64,000 bases of DNA from assembly GCA_027257055.1 (NCBI GenBank), contig JAPVLO010000040.1, positions 642,501-706,500 on the forward strand. Reading direction: 5' to 3'. The DNA comes from Cephalopachus bancanus. Its lineage: Eukaryota > Chordata > Mammalia > Primates > Tarsiidae. Below the pieces are notes generated by a model. That model was given only the letters and a program-made list of their open reading frames with translations, ran no database searches and was not told the origin of the DNA. Every line of letters starts with the position of its first letter. The first letter of the stretch is position 1. The translations under genes were made by a program, and so were the position numbers. Positions 47,989-59,805 of this stretch are shown here, piece by piece.

Positions 47989-48566
47989 GAATAACCAGTT
48001 TAAATTAACCAAAGTGGAAGTCACCTATCTTTATTTCCACAGACCAACCATCTCCTCCAATTAATACGTAAATGTCTTGATAGCCCCACACTTACCGATC
48101 TACACCCTATCTTAGAATCAGCAGGGATTCTGAAAACCAGATTTCTACTGCCAAGTGGCTGCCTATGAGGGTCTGCCATTCGGGAATGCTAGGGTAGGGG
48201 ACTTGTTCTTTCTTCTTTTTCCAGTTCCTGGCAGCACACCAGACCAATGGTTCTAAATCCTGGCAGTTAGCAGTGATATTTTTTTTTCTTCATATTTCCA
48301 GAACCATAACATACTTAGCAAGTCAGGGTCCTTTCCTTAATGGTCTGAGTCCAAGTCTGAGGCCCAGCTTTGCAGACTCCTGAGGTGACAATACAAAATG
48401 AATCTTGGTCTCACTTCCTTCAAATTACTTCCTTTTGTTCTTTCAGCCTAAGGGTAACGGCTTGCTGCTGTCCCTATGTTACTATTTCTGTGTTACTTCA
48501 GTATTCCCCATTTGCTTTCAGTCAGCCAGCACCTGTCGAACCAATTTTTTATATTAAATTATCTCT

Positions 48567-49386
48567 TGTTGGACCCCAAAGTCCTAAATCCGAGAGAACA
48601 CCAAAGAGCCAGCTCCGATACAAATCACACGAGGGTCTTTATTCAGGCTCGAGTCTGGGTTCACATCTGTAACCGGCACAGCGGTACAGGAACGAGAGCC
48701 CCGACCTAGTACAGCAAGTGGTTTATATACACAGTTGCGAGGGAAGGGCTGGGGATGACCGGTTTTTCCTAGGCTTGAGACATTGTTCAATTAGAAGAGG
48801 GCATGACGTAGAAAACAAAGTCCACGGACCTTGCATAATTAGTTCTCAATTAGGTCCACGGTGATGTCGGGGGACAGGAGTGCTTGAGATTGGTGGGTTC
48901 GCTTTTGATTTGTGCAGGCACAGGCTCGGCTGCCCGTGATTGACTACTAACGGCCAAGCGGGCAGAGAGGATGTAGTTAAGCCTCCTGGAATGTCAGATA
49001 AGCTACGGTTTACAGTCAGCTTCGACATACAAGCAGGTTTGAAACAACACAGAGCCCACCAGAAGAGTGGCTGGCACCACAGAGCCCACCATAATTCAAG
49101 CAAAGGAATGTCCGGGAGGGGCTTATTGCTTACCATTCACACACTGCCAGCAGTGGTTGCAGAAGCAGAAGAAGCCAGCTATTTCATTTAACACGGTTAT
49201 TATGGGACAAACAAAAATTTAACAAAGTTCTAAGTACAAACATTGCAAATATTTTGTAACTTTACGGTCACAGTTAGGTACCTTACATATGCCTAGTCTT
49301 ACGGGGTTTGAGGTAGGGATTTATAAAATACAGTAAACGTTTCTTTCATAGCAAGTATAGTTCTTTTGAGTCCTTTGAGTCTCTCA
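48567..49386 (-). mobile_element. Solitary LTR of an endogenous retrovirus (LTR family A)
   Basis: 820 bp with TG...CA termini (plus strand TGTTGGACC ... GTCTCTCA) and a perfect 5-bp duplication TCTCT at 48562-48566 and 49387-49391. On the minus strand it has a TATATAAA box (about 48722-48730) and an AATAAA signal (48638-48643), correctly ordered for U3-R-U5. No gag, pol or env lies beside it, so it is the product of LTR-LTR recombination. A related LTR is at 56649. Resembles a class I LTR; family not identified. Confidence 0.88.
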
Positions 49387-49584
49387 TCTCTGAAAAATAC
49401 CTGGTGTGATTTCTGATTACTTGACTATACCATGACAGATATACCCTCTCTTGGTAAATTCCTGAAGTATAGTGGAAAGAACCTGGGAATTGACAGGCTG
49501 AAGATCTTAAGTACTATGTGCCAGGTACCAAGATGGGCCTAAAGGAGAACCCTTGAAGGTCCCCAAACACTGCAAGCAGAGTGG

Positions 49585-49705
49585 GATAGTGGTAGACAGG
49601 ACATGGGTACTAGAGGGCACACTGAGCTTGAGCACTAGAGAACCTTTGGCAAATCACTTAGGCTCACTAAGCTCTAGTTTCTTCATGCATAAAAATGGAG
49701 GAAAA
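49585..49705 (+). repeat. MIR SINE fragment
   Basis: 'cctttggcaaatcacttaggctc' and 'ctagtttcttcatgcataaaaatgg' are MIR core text. Confidence 0.65.
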
Positions 49706-50878
49706 CTCAGGCATGTGTGACCCATCCTGGACTCTTAGCATTGAGAGTCACTAATTTAATGGCATTGAAGCCTTTCCAATTTGATTCTTCTAGTTTAATA
49801 TTGCTTGGAAAACCAGTTAAATGTTTTTAGACCTGTGATTTATTAATGGTAATAAAACTTTAACGAAAAGGGCAAACAAGTTATCCTGAGCATACAGCAT
49901 ATTTTTACAGCCTCTCTTTTAACTGCTGAGAGTGCCTTCATGCTCACAACCTTGGTCTCAACTATGTCTTAGAGAGCTGAGAACAGGGGATAACTGAAGT
50001 ACTGCTACAGTGGTGTGCTTGTTTATTACCCACTCCACCCCCAGTATACATCATAATGATCATCATCAGAGTTTGAGAAAATGGCATCTATGTAATGACA
50101 TTAGCATAGATGTTCTCTATACAATGAAACCGTAATGAATATTCCTGGAGGCTAAATTATCTGAGCTAAATGTCTGATTTCCCCTGTGAAAAGCACAGGA
50201 AGACAATATAATCTGGGAATATGCAACTGCAGGTGATGTTTACCTTGAGAAGCATACCTATCAGCATTCTAATGTGAGTAGCACAGAGTAAATTTCTATG
50301 AATATATAACCATTCAACACATTATTCAGAGGGAAAGTGTTTATCATCTTGAAAACATTTGCTATTCCAAGAACTAATTAAGTTTACAAACTGTGTTGTG
50401 AATACCAGAAGGCAGTAGATGTACAAATCATATTGTTAATTATGCCTCTGACAAAGAAACTGTATTATAGGTATTACATACCAATGCTACACCCAGTCAA
50501 GTTCTTTAAATTCCATGAACTCAAGTTTGGGAACAAATGAAGCCAAAATATGAGGCATAAGATGAATGTAAAATTAAGTTGCTTGGAGGAAAATGCAAAA
50601 ATCGCCCTAAGTGAATGCTTAATCGAGCTATTTTGTCACCTGTTTTTGCTTATGGCATTCCCAGAACAGAATATTAACCTACAGCCTTCAGACAAACACA
50701 ACTGTCTAGCTTTTTGACACCTGCAATAAGAGAGTATAAATTAATGATAATATGGAAAAAGAAGCTTAATTTAGCAAGACTTGAAGCAATAAAAACTAAT
50801 AAAAACATAAGTCCAAATCACAGACCAGCACTTACTTACAGTATGACATGGGGGGGGCATTAAAAAAAATGCAAGTCA

Positions 50879-51137
50879 GCTGGGCTCGGTGGCTCAGCCT
50901 GTAATCCCGTGCCTTTGGGAGGCTGAGGTGAGTGGATTGCCTGAGCCCGTGGGGCAGCGAGACCTCATCTCTACAGTAAATCAAAAAATCAGCTGGGCAT
51001 GGTAGTGCATGCCTGTAATTCCAGCTCCTTGGAAGGCTGAGGCGGAAGGATCACCGGAGCCCAGCAGGTCGAGGCTGCGCAGCCATTGCACTCCAGTCTG
51101 GGCGACAGAGTAAGACTCCAACTCAAAAAAAAAAAAA
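50879..51137 (+). repeat. Alu element with internal deletions
   Basis: Starts GCTGGGCTCGGTGG; duplication AAAAATGCAAGTCA on both sides. It lacks about 20 bp after GAGCCCGTGGG in the left arm, and the hairpin stem (GCTGCG joins directly to CAGCCATTGC) in the right arm. Confidence 0.94.
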
Positions 51138-51549
51138 TGCAAGTCAGAAGGTTCTTGGTTTCACTATCACTTAGGGATATTGACGTCTACCTTTAGAGTT
51201 GTGAGAATTAACAATACATCTTAAGTGTCATGTCTGAAAACCACACATAATACACTCTAATCTCTTGCACCCCATATTTCTGCATATTCATGAGGGCAGA
51301 AATACATATAAAGAGATGGCTAATACAATATTAATAAAAATTTACATATGAATGAATACAACTAGAATATGACTATCACAAAAAAGATTAAGGTAGCATC
51401 ACAGTAACTCCAAATTCTATATACTCAGAAAATTAACCAATCATGGCAGTCTCACCATTGGGAAGAGCATGAGCATGATAAAAATAGATGAATTTTGAAC
51501 ATGACACTAGAGGTTTTAGAATGCTTCTCTTATAACTCATCCTCAGGGT

Positions 51550-51700
51550 TTATTTGGGTAAGTTATTTACCCTCTCTGAAACTCAGTTTCTTATCTGTAA
51601 GATGAGGACCACCTATTGCCTTGGTTAGCTGTGGTGGAACTAAATGAGAACATGTAAAAGAACCTGAAAGAACTACTCATATATCAGTGTGGCCATGGCA
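51550..51700 (+). repeat. MIR SINE fragment
   Basis: 'ggtaagttatttaccctctctgaaactcagtttcttatctgtaag' in pieces, followed by 'aactaaatgagaacatg'. Confidence 0.75.
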
Positions 51701-52512
51701 AGGGACCCAAGGTAATTCCTACCTAGGAGGGCAGTTCTAAGCAACAGAAGTTACAGAACAATGGGTCACTACAGGGAATCTTTCCAACTACTGTATGGCT
51801 AAACCAGAGCTACTGAATCAGTTCTCACTTTTGCCTTTTGCATCTTGGCTAGTTCTCTTAAGCTCAGAGCATGTAAGGAAAACATGTCTGCCACTCTCCA
51901 TAGTGCAGTAACAGTGGCAAGCTGGATAAAGCAAAGTATCCTTAAAGCAGTTAAGAGAACTGTGCATATTCACAAGGTCTGTGGAAAACTGTGATTCTGG
52001 AATAATCTAAGTAAAGTGCAAAGTGTCTTATTACATTATACAGAGGTATATGCTTATATAGCACTGTCTGTTATGGTATTCCTGTTCTAAAAGCATATCA
52101 GCACACAGCCATACCACTGGTATGCAGGGATTTCCTAAATAGCAATCAAAACCATCTAGACCTGCACTATCCAAGAGAATTTTCTGTGGTGATAAAAATG
52201 TTCTATGTCTGTGCAGTCTATTATAGCAATCACTAGCCACATGTGGCTTCTGAGCACTCAAAAGTGTCACCAAATAACTAAATTTTTAGTTTTATTTCAT
52301 TTTTATTAAGTTGCTTTATATGGCTAGAGGTTACCACAAAACACATCTAGAATACAGTTGAAAACCAAAATGGAAGTGAAAAAGACATGCAACCAGTAGA
52401 AAGAGATGCCATTGAAATTCAGTCATTTATTCTTTCAGTCAACAAGAAGTCATTGAGCACCTACACACGTAACCAATGTCCCAAAATACATAAATGAGTT
52501 TTAACAGTGCCA

Positions 52513-53115
52513 TGTGTAGCTGCGGGCATGGTATGGCCAGAGTCACAGGGTGAAGACAGTTTTGAATTAAGAAAGGTAGATTTATTAAATGGAAGATACA
52601 TTGTAAAGGGCACAACAGGCAGAGGCAGTAGAAAGTGTTTACTATCTGCCAAGAGGCAGGGGCTAACAAGAAATATTTATGAGACTATATCCCGGTCCAG
52701 TGTGAGCCTGGGCACTGTCCTTGGGGGAGGTCCAAAAGGAAATTTGGACCAAAAAGGAGGTTTGTGAAGTGGCTCACTGATGGTAGTGTCTTGTTTCTTT
52801 AAGATAAGGTTAGTTAACAGTAAGAAAAGTTAACAAGAGTTAACTGATTTTTGTTTACTAGTGCAACTAGCAGTGAATGGCTAACTACTAACTGTTTACT
52901 GGAGCTAACAGCAAATGTAAAAGCTAATTAGCTTTCACAACTCTTTGCTGTTATGAATAAGTTTCTTTGTAACATTTGTGAAATCCCATCCTGAGATTTC
53001 CTTCCTCCCTGGATTTACTTAATTTACCTAATTAATGCTGGCCTGATCTGGCCTCATATTCCTCCACAAGCTGAAGCTTGATGAGATGGGGAAAGTACAC
53101 AGGGATGTTGAGTCA
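52513..53115 (-). mobile_element. Probable solitary LTR (family B)
   Basis: The plus strand starts TGTAGCTGCGGGCATGG (inverse of a ...CA 3' end). An inverted AATAAA (52581-52586) lies about 70 bases in, which suits R-U5. The remainder is rich in GTTAACxx words. The high boundary is uncertain (CCTCCA at 53066 or GAGTCA at 53115) and no convincing target duplication was found, so this is a candidate. Confidence 0.5.
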
Positions 53116-53289
53116 TGAGCTCAATGAATGGTAGTTATGTTGCTGTATAATATGATGCTCCCATTATCAAGAAATGTATATTTTAGTAAAGACTACATGT
53201 GGATACTCACAATGCAAAGTATAAATTTTAAGCTCTTTAAGAAAAGTACCAAAAAAATTCAAAATTTATAGGAGGCAGTAAATACCTCT

Positions 53290-53640
53290 AGGTCAAAAAA
53301 TCAAGGGAACTTCAGAATGAGTGGCATTTTAGCAGAGCATAAACAAATAGCCTTGGATAAGGAGAGTATCCCATGTATAGGAAACAATATGCGCAAAACT
53401 TTGTAGACATATCTACAGGATCCATGTAGACATATCTCAGAGAATATGGAACAGCAGGGTGTAACAAAAGCATAAGGTACAAGAGAGAGTATCTGTTGAT
53501 ACAGATGAAAAGGCAGACAGATTGGGAAGCACTTGAATGCTGTGCTAGTTCCTCCATGACAGGACTGGGAAGTCTAGGCAGATATTTATATAGGGCAGTA
53601 GCAGGAAGAGATTTATAGCTCAGAGAGAAAACAGCAATGC
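53290..53640 (+). repeat. L2 fragment
   Basis: 'aggaaacaatatgcgcaaaactttg', 'gcacttgaatgctgtgctag' and 'gcaggaagagatttatagc' follow the L2 order. Confidence 0.6.
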
Positions 53641-54860
53641 CCTATGACTGTTCTGTTCTACCTGATGATTTTTGTGTCCACTGCTACTTATATTAAGGTT
53701 AAACTACTTTAATAAACAAAGATGTCACAAAAAGGCTGTAGAGGAATACAAACATATTTTTTAAAAAACTAGTTTAAGTTCCCTACAGGCCTTTGCAACT
53801 ATCTACATCAGAGAAGTGAAGCAAATTAAAAGGCTTTAATAATGCATGCAAAACTGCAAGATGTGCTGATATGAATTTCAGTAAAACAATTTACACATTA
53901 CATGTTAAATCTAAAGCTGCAGACTAAAAATGTGAGAATTACTACACAACAGCATTCCAAAATGTCTTTTTTGTGATTACAAGGTCGCTTTACAAGAATA
54001 AATCTACTCTGAGACTAAAAATAAGATTTTAGAGAAAATTCCATCATATGATATAAATAAAAGAAGAACCCAAACAAAACAAAACTCTAAACTCCAACTT
54101 TTCTAAAAGACAGAAAGAAGAAAAGGACTGATAAGCTATATTTCTGGACAACTGGTAAAAGCTATAAGTCTTTTGAAAAATGGGTAAAAACGTAAGACTT
54201 TGTTTTCCTCTAATCTTACTTCTAGCTCAAATCTGTTGCATTAATTCCCATTTCCTTCTAATGATTCAAATCTCTTAAGCATTCTTCATATCTTTCAAAT
54301 GACTTGCTCGTCAATAGCTACATTTGATTTTTTAGGAAGTAATTTTTATAACTCATAGAAATAATATGCTAAAAGTAAAAACTTTGCCTAAAACAAAAAC
54401 CACATCGTGATTAGTATTTTATGTAGGCTTTTACAAGTCTGAATGCCAAGGCATCACAACTTTATTATGTATGCTCCTGACTCACAAAGGGGATATATTC
54501 AAAGTTTTTAAATTCTAAGAAATAAACATAACAAAGAAAAAAGAATTCAGCTACTTTGTTCATTTTATATTAATAAATTAAATGTCCGTTCAGCCATAAA
54601 CTGTACTGGATATTATTTAAGGATAAAAAGAGAGAAAACCCAGCATTTATTGAGACCCTACTGAACAGCAGACACATGTATTTTAGGCACTTTAAAATAT
54701 ATTATCTTAACCTTCAAGGGAGGCAGACAAATGAAGTTGGATCTTTTCTTGCCTATCAAGTTAATAAGTGGAAGAAATAGGTACTGAACCTATTTCTGAT
54801 TAAAAATCCATGCATCTGACTACAGCAATAGTTACCACATACTTCAGTGAGAATATTTAA

Positions 54861-55475
54861 CCCCTTGCACTCGCATGTTCCCTCTTAGGGGACATAAAGA
54901 TTATTGCTGGTGATTACACAGGGCAAACTTATGCCAGTGCAAATTTTCAAAAATGTATGTTTTGTTGAAGTTTTCCATTCAAATTGCACAAACAAACAAA
55001 CAAACAAAGAGATGGCATATATACTGATGTATGTTTTTAAAAAATCAGCTGGTATTACATAGAAAGAGAATGTGTGAAATGCTTTCACAATGGTGCACAG
55101 ATTGGACAATAAATAATATATTATTAATGTGAGAGGAAGAAACAAAACTACATTGTCTGCTTCAATAGACAACCACCAGGTGGAATGTGTCAAACAAGTT
55201 ACTACTGCCCAAAATGTATCAATGAACCTGCAGTGCATGTTGTTGACTGTTTCACACATTAGAAAAATATAAGATATAAAATTTTGATTTTTTTTTTGTT
55301 TAAATAAGTTTCCCAAAGTCCAAAATTACATTATGAGCCAAATATCATTACAATAAAATAACTGGTTCTAATGCTACACTATTTAATATGAAGTGACTCA
55401 TTTTTCACTATTTTGTAAAAATGTGTGGTCAAGTTGCTGGTAGATGATCCGTGAGATGTCTCTGAGTGCAAAGGG
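54861..55475 (+). mobile_element. Non-autonomous piggyBac-family element (copy 2)
   Basis: 615 bp with intact TTAA on both sides (54857-54860 and 55476-55479) and good inverted ends: CCCCTTGCACTC and GAGTGCAAAGGG. It keeps a remnant of the transposase cysteine-rich domain at 55130-55250 (IVCFNRQ, SYYCPKCINEPAVH, DCFTH). It aligns along its length with the copy at 6235 but lacks about 60 bp near the left end that copy 1 and the long copy share. Confidence 0.92.
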
Positions 55476-55559
55476 TTAATTCACGCCTGATATACTTAGT
55501 GTAAGTTCCCACTAATTCCTAGTTAATCATTTTACTCATTTTTCAAAAGCATTCACCCT

Positions 55560-55685
55560 AAGCTGCTTTGTAATACTTACCATAAATTGTTTACTTCTCT
55601 TATTCATGGCTACATTCCAGAGCTTAGAATAGTGCCTTGAGCTTGAGCATAGCACGTACTGAATGAATAAATGAGTAGATAAAAG
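55560..55685 (+). repeat. L2 3'-end fragment
   Basis: 'ccagagcttagaatagtgcc' and 'gcacgtactgaatgaataaatgag' are typical of the L2 3' end. Confidence 0.65.
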
Positions 55686-56648
55686 ATCTTAAACAATCAT
55701 AAGACTTGAGCTCCTTTTTGGTTTCAGCTATGAACTAGTTAAGTGACCTTAACTATACCACTCTGACCTTTAGTTTTTATTTCTTCTAGGAAATATTTTC
55801 TGGGATCCCTAACTCCAAGGCCCATATAGTTAAGAACTAATTGCATTCTGGAAAGAGAGTCAGGTGGATTTCTGCTACCTTTTGAGACAATTCCTCTCTA
55901 GAGTGGCCTTCCCCCCTACATTTCTATTATCTCCCATCAACTATCTGAGTTCCTCAAATCCTTCTGATAAATTCGAGTTTTATTGTTTAGCCAAAGTTAG
56001 TTTCTATCCTTTGGAAACAAAAGACTGTAAGAGATACAATATGAAGCAGAGTATCTCCACATAGTAAGTGCTTCTATTACTTCTAAACCCTTTATTTAAA
56101 TAAAGTAACTAAATGGCAAGATCCTGGCTTATAACACCTCATAATTAATTGAATTTTCTTTCACTGGCCACTGTACTAAATTTTCATCTTTTCTTGAAAT
56201 CTTTATTTTTATGTTTTTAGGGCTAAGTCGGGTGGTCAGCAGTTCCAGTGCTTTTTATGGGATCAGTGATATATTTTCTTCTTTAATTAAGTAATGAGAT
56301 ACAGAACCCCTAAATATGAGAAAAAGATTTTTTATTTTAAAAATCCTGAAGAGAACCAAGCACGGTGGCTCACGCCTATAATCCCTTCACTTTGAGAGAC
56401 AGAAGTAGGAGGATGACTTAAGTCCAGGAGATCCATACCAGCCTCAGCAACATAATAAGACCTCGTCTCAACAACAACAAAAAGCTAGTTGAGCATGGTC
56501 GCCTGTAGTCCCAGCTACCAGGAGGCTGAGACAGAAGAATCTCCTGGGCACAGGAGGCCAATGCTGTGGTGAGCCAGGATCATGTCACTGCACTACAACC
56601 TGGGCAACAGAGTGAGTCCCTCAACTAAAAACAAACAAACACACAAAC

Positions 56649-58045
56649 TGTTATACCCAGAACTCTAATCAGAGAGAGACCACAAAGAGCCAGCTCCGAT
56701 GCAAACACACGAGGGTCTTTATTCAGGCTCGAGTCTGGGCTCACGCATGAACAGTTTTGGTTTTTTTTTTGAGTTGGAGTCTCACTCAGTCGCCCAGACT
56801 GGAGCACAGTGGCCGCTGCCGGCCACCGCAGCCTCGACCCGCTGGGCTCCGGCAATCCTTCCGCCTCAGCCTTCCGAGTAGCCGGAATTACAGGCATGCG
56901 CTACCATGCCCGGCTGATTTTTTGATTTATTGTAGAGATGAGGTCTCGCTGCCCAGGCGGGTCTCGAACCCGCGAGCTCAGGCAATCCACTCACCTCAGC
57001 CTCCCAAAGGCACGGGATTACAGGCTGAGCCACTGAGTCCGGCTATGAACAGTTTTTATGCACAATTACAGAGGGAGGGGAAAGAACTTTAAACTTGATT
57101 TTACATGATTGGGTAATTTCTCCTAATGGGTACGGGAACACTTGGTATTGGTAGGTACCTTTCGTGGGCTGTAACCTGACTGCCCGTGATTGACAGAAAC
57201 CCACTTAACGGGCAGAGTGGAATGTCAGATAAGCTGGGTTCATACAGTCACTGCGTATAAAGTAACCTGAGCAACCTGGAGGTGACATTAGCCATTAAGT
57301 TTGCTGATTCACCCCAAGGAATGCTTAGGAAAGCTTGTTTGCTTAACATTTACATAACATAACATGGTCATCATGGGACAACAAAAGCCAAACTTAACAA
57401 AGTTTTAAGTATGAATGCTGCAAACACATACAGTGACTGTGGGATAGAAATTCATATAGTAGTAGTTCTGGGAATTTATAAAATATCACCAACGTCTTAT
57501 AGCAAGGCGGTTTTTGTAAAAGTCTTTGATTCCTTTAGGTTTACATAGCCACTGCGTGTAAATTAACACTGGCATGGAAGCCGGTGATTTAAATCAACAT
57601 AAAGCCCACCTAGAGAGCAGCTAGCGCCTCAGAGTCTACTGCGATAGCAAAGGAATGTCTGAAAGGGACTTATCGCTTTAACATTTACATCCCGTTGTAA
57701 AAGCAGAAGTCAGCATGGCAATTGGGACTGACAATGCTTAACCCAAGAGTTCTAAATACAAACACTACTTAAGTCATTATATAACTACACAATCAGTCAC
57801 TACCTGGCACCCGACATATGCCTAATTCTACGGGGTCTGAGGTAGGATTTAAAGTACTAAGATTTCATAAAGTACAATGAACATGAGGTAGGAATACACA
57901 AAATATATAGTAAACATGAGGTAGGGATATATGAAATATAGTGAACTAAACACTACTTTTACAGCAAGTATGGCTTTTTAAGTTTCTTGGTTTCTTGGGC
58001 CTCTCAATAGCATGCTCTTAACCTAAGTCTATTATTGTCCTCTCA
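56649..58045 (-). mobile_element. Solitary LTR (family A relative) with U3 duplication and Alu insertion
   Basis: Starts TGTTATACC, shares AAAGAGCCAGCTCCGAT and GAGGGTCTTTATTCAGG with the LTR at 48567, and ends CCTCTCA. AAAC precedes it and follows it. Without its Alu it is about 1.1 kb, longer than the 820-bp copy: a U3 block (GTCACTGCGTATAAA ... GGAATG ... AACATTTACAT) occurs twice, near 57250-57360 and 57545-57690. An alternative terminus is 58006. Non-coding. Confidence 0.8.
56759..57044 (-). repeat. Alu element inside the LTR
   Basis: Minus-strand young-type Alu with the duplication ATGAACAGTTTT (56747-56758 and 57045-57056). It separates the LTR poly(A) signal from its U3. Confidence 0.96.
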
Positions 58046-58659
58046 AAACAAACCAAACAAAAAACAAAAACCTGAAGGTAATTGTAGCCATTATATAGTT
58101 TTTACTCCATGATAGGACTAACAATGATAAACTTTATTTTAAATGCAACAAAACAATTATTTTTATATTTCATTTTCATTTTGTGGGAGTAAACAAGGGT
58201 TTAAGAACTCTAGCATGGGAAAGACTTAAAAAAAAAAGTAAAATGAAATTGCTTAAAAATATTTTTCATTGCTACCTAATATAAAAAGTCCCTTTAAACA
58301 AATAAAATCCAAAGCAAATCTCCTCCCTCCTGGTAGAGTTAAAAGAAGAGAAAGTAAATAAGATAAATGAGTTTTAAACACTCTGATCTCTTTCTAGAGT
58401 AAAAATTACTAACTTTTAAAATGCAATAAAAGAACAAACTAAAATGTGCAGATAATGTACCATAAGATGACTATGACCTGCTGGCTACATCCTGTATCTA
58501 AGATTTTATATCTCCAAAAAGAAGAAATTTTAATAAAGACCCAATTCTAGATAAGGAAAGAGTTGCAATTTGCATGTTATATAGATGAAAGAACACATAA
58601 AGCCAAGTCTACTGGGAGCTTTAATAGTACCAAGATGGATTCATAGAAAGACTGAAGAA

Positions 58660-58855
58660 TAGACAGAAGTGGATTTAAATTACAGCTCTATCACTTAGCA
58701 GCTGCAGACTTTGGCCAAGTTACTCAGTTTCTGAACTGTGTTTCTTTATTGGCAAAAATGTAGATAATGCTTAATACGTGGGACTGTTTAAAAAACTAAA
58801 ACAGAAAACAAATATAAACTATGGTTGACAGACAGTAAATACTGGTATCAACCTG
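58660..58855 (+). repeat. MIR SINE
   Basis: 'gatttaaattacagctctatcacttagcagctg', 'ggccaagttactcagtttctgaactg' in pieces; plus-strand MIR. Confidence 0.8.
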
Positions 58856-59404
58856 TTAATACTGCCATTATATTTCACGTATGCAAGTCCAACTGACACC
58901 AAAACCAACAAAACAACCCACTGAAAGCTGCTGCCTTTTCCAACCACAACTGCTACCTCCTATTCTCTTTGCCATCTTCCACCACTTTTAACTGAACAAT
59001 CAGTGCCTGCCCACTAGAATAGACACCAAAGCTGACCTTTGGTTGTAGGGTACAAGAAAAGCAAGTCAATTCTAAGCATATACACAATGAGCAGAAACAT
59101 TGAGAATAGATATAACTCAAACTTACAGTAATGTGGAATCTTTAAAAACAATGAAACATAGTCCTGTCCAGGACAGGAACATCAATGCAATGTGTCGATA
59201 GAGTGTACCACAGGTATCATTGCATGTCTTCACCACGCTCCAGACTGTGTGCTTGAGAGTCAGATCAATGACTTTCTGACTTCTGTATCTCAGAGTAGAC
59301 ACTCAATGTATTTTAGATGACTAAATGAAGGAAAAATTAACCTACGTATAATTTTTTTACTGTTAAAAAAAAACTTTTAACTATTACTTGAAATCATTTT
59401 CATT

Positions 59405-59805
59405 CATCTATTTACTGAATTCCTCTGACCTGCTGAGGACTACATTGACTGCAGAGTTCTTCCAGAAACAAGAAAGACAAAATTTTGATGATCAAGAAAT
59501 GTAAAGTAGAGCAGGGAAGGCAGACATGTGGGAGACAATTATAGCAAAGGATAATGAATGTTCTGACAGGTAGGTATACACGGCTATGAAAGGTATCAGC
59601 AGAAAGACTCAATCCAGTCCATTTCAGGGTCAAAGAAAAAATATGTAAACTAAGACCTGTTGAAAAGTTTTCAACCCAAGGATTATGTGATCAGGCCTGG
59701 TAATAAAAGATCACTCTGGCTGCCCTAGGGTGGGGGTCTTCCTGGTGAGGAGCACAGGTAGAGTGAAGGAGCCACTCAAGAGACTGCTGCTGAGGCACTC
59801 CTTAA
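59405..59805 (+). repeat. L2 fragment
   Basis: 'gggaaggcagacatgtgg' and 'aaaagatcactctggctgccc' are characteristic L2 text; the end 'aagagactgctgctgagg' fits. Confidence 0.75.

Larger units (their letters stand above)
56354..58072 (+). repeat. Old AluJ-like element, tail split by an LTR
   Basis: The body (56354-56640) has GGCTCACGCCTATAATCC and lacks the lineage-specific signature, so it is the oldest Alu type here. Its A-rich tail stops at 56648 and resumes after the LTR (from 58046, AAACAAACCAAAC...). Its own target duplication, AAATCCTGAAG before it, is found as AAACCTGAAG only after the second tail part (about 58069), which shows the LTR entered the tail. Confidence 0.88.

Noticed and set aside
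48940..49191. Open frames within the LTR at 48567 as possible viral gene remnants
   Set aside because: They fall entirely in U3 of a solitary LTR and show no retroviral protein motifs.
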